Assembly: GCA_017379955.1 (NCBI GenBank) | Contig: JAFNVE010000178.1 | Location: forward strand, 1 to 6,075 | Direction of reading: 5' to 3' | From: Tidjanibacter sp. | GTDB lineage: Bacteria > Bacteroidota > Bacteroidia > Bacteroidales > Rikenellaceae | DNA: 6,075 nt | Shown here: positions 5,467-6,075 of the stretch, one piece after another | Layout of the letters: each line of letters opens with the position of its first letter | Position numbering within the stretch: the stretch's first letter is position 1 | Position numbers and translations under genes: made by a program | Notes under the pieces: model-generated | The model's input: only the letters and a program-made list of their open reading frames with translations | Told to the model about the DNA's origin: nothing | The model's database searches: none

Positions 5467-6075
5467 ATGAGAGCAAAATTTGAAGATTTCAAATACGAGG
5501 CAGCTTGCACCAAAGGTGCTTGCGACTCGAAAAAGGCCGACACCGCAGGTAAGGTGTGGCTGACCGCTGAGCAGATTCCCGTTAAAGGTATCTACTCGGC
5601 TGAGGACTTGGCAGGTATGGAGCACCTAAACTATGCAGCAGGTATCGCTCCCTATTTGCGTGGCCCTTACAGCACTATGTATGTAATGCGTCCCTGGACT
5701 ATCCGCCAGTACGCAGGTTTCTCGACCGCTGAGGAGAGTAACGCTTTCTACCGTCGTAACTTGGCGAGCGGTCAGAAGGGTCTGTCGGTAGCATTCGACT
5801 TGGCTACTCACCGTGGCTACGACGCTGACCACCCCCGTGTAGTTGGTGACGTAGGTAAGGCAGGTGTAAGTATCTGCTCGGTAGAGGATATGAAGGTGCT
5901 CTTCGACGGTATTCCTTTGAACCAGATGTCGGTTTCGATGACTATGAACGGTGCCGTACTTCCCGTATTGGCATTCTACATCGTTGCAGGTTTGGAGCAG
6001 GGTTGCACCCTCGACCAGCTGTCGGGTACTATCCAGAACGATATCCTCAAGGAGTTCATGGTGCGTAACACCTAT
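5467..6075 (+). CDS. mutB: Methylmalonyl-CoA mutase large (alpha) subunit, 3' end beyond window
   Basis: The first 203 codons of the catalytic, adenosylcobalamin-binding subunit; the frame is open to the window end and the full family length is about 700-720 residues, so most of the gene lies outside. The substrate-binding segment [21 protein letters not shown] (70-90) is the hallmark: Arg75 and Tyr82 correspond to Arg82 and Tyr89 of the Propionibacterium enzyme, Tyr89 being catalytic. [41 protein letters not shown] and [17 protein letters not shown] follow in family order. Two positions differ from the Propionibacterium pattern as I recall it: Ser69 for Pro in 'PYPTMY' and Ala113 for Pro in 'DLPTHRGYD'. 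The ATG at 5467 begins 14 bases after the mutA stop, with no Shine-Dalgarno in the gap, so the pair is surely co-transcribed. The cobalamin DxHxxG motif would be in the unseen C-terminal part. Confidence 0.96.
   Translation, partial: MRAKFEDFKYEAACTKGACDSKKADTAGKVWLTAEQIPVKGIYSAEDLAGMEHLNYAAGIAPYLRGPYSTMYVMRPWTIRQYAGFSTAEESNAFYRRNLASGQKGLSVAFDLATHRGYDADHPRVVGDVGKAGVSICSVEDMKVLFDGIPLNQMSVSMTMNGAVLPVLAFYIVAGLEQGCTLDQLSGTIQNDILKEFMVRNTY

Noticed and set aside
1..6075. CRISPR arrays, insertion sequences, tRNA or rRNA genes, phage or defence genes.
   Set aside because: No regularly spaced repeats, transposase motifs, terminal inverted repeats or tRNA-like folds were seen; almost all sequence is accounted for by five core genes.

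Overview
The window looks like a chromosomal segment of a moderately GC-rich member of the Bacteroidota, most likely order Bacteroidales and possibly Alistipes/Rikenellaceae. Three observations support this. The bS21 protein is of the Bacteroidetes type. Promoter -7 elements match the Bacteroidetes consensus TAnnTTTG. No start codon that can be judged has a Shine-Dalgarno sequence upstream; A/T-rich leaders are there instead. The genus is an inference from protein similarity recalled from memory.

Layout. Positions 1-124 hold no gene that can be supported. Positions 125-158 form a strong intrinsic terminator directly after the stop codon of rpsU (minus strand, 159-353). The 78-base gap upstream of rpsU carries its own likely promoter and a hairpin at the predicted RNA 5' end. 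Next, still on the minus strand, is a 379-residue membrane-anchored protein with about four helix-hairpin-helix units (432-1571). It overlaps by four bases (ATGA) the end of a UbiD-family decarboxylase (1568-3352). A 243-base divergent intergenic region (3353-3595) carries a near-consensus Bacteroidetes promoter for the minus-strand operon and a -7 element for the plus-strand operon. The plus-strand operon encodes the two subunits of adenosylcobalamin-dependent methylmalonyl-CoA mutase: mutA (3596-5452, complete) and mutB (from 5467, cut by the window end after 203 codons).

How the genes work together. MutA and MutB form one heterodimeric enzyme that interconverts succinyl-CoA and methylmalonyl-CoA, a step in the succinate-to-propionate route of many gut Bacteroidetes. 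The UbiD-family enzyme probably decarboxylates an aromatic intermediate of quinone (menaquinone) synthesis and is translationally coupled to the helix-hairpin-helix protein, whose function is unknown. rpsU appears to be transcribed from its own promoter at the end of that operon.

The window is mostly ordinary core metabolism and translation. I did not find convincing evidence of a new multi-gene system. The points most worth a second look are the rpsU leader (no Shine-Dalgarno, 5' hairpin, promoter abutting the upstream stop codon), the cysteine clusters of MutA, and the coupling of a tandem helix-hairpin-helix membrane protein to a quinone-type decarboxylase.
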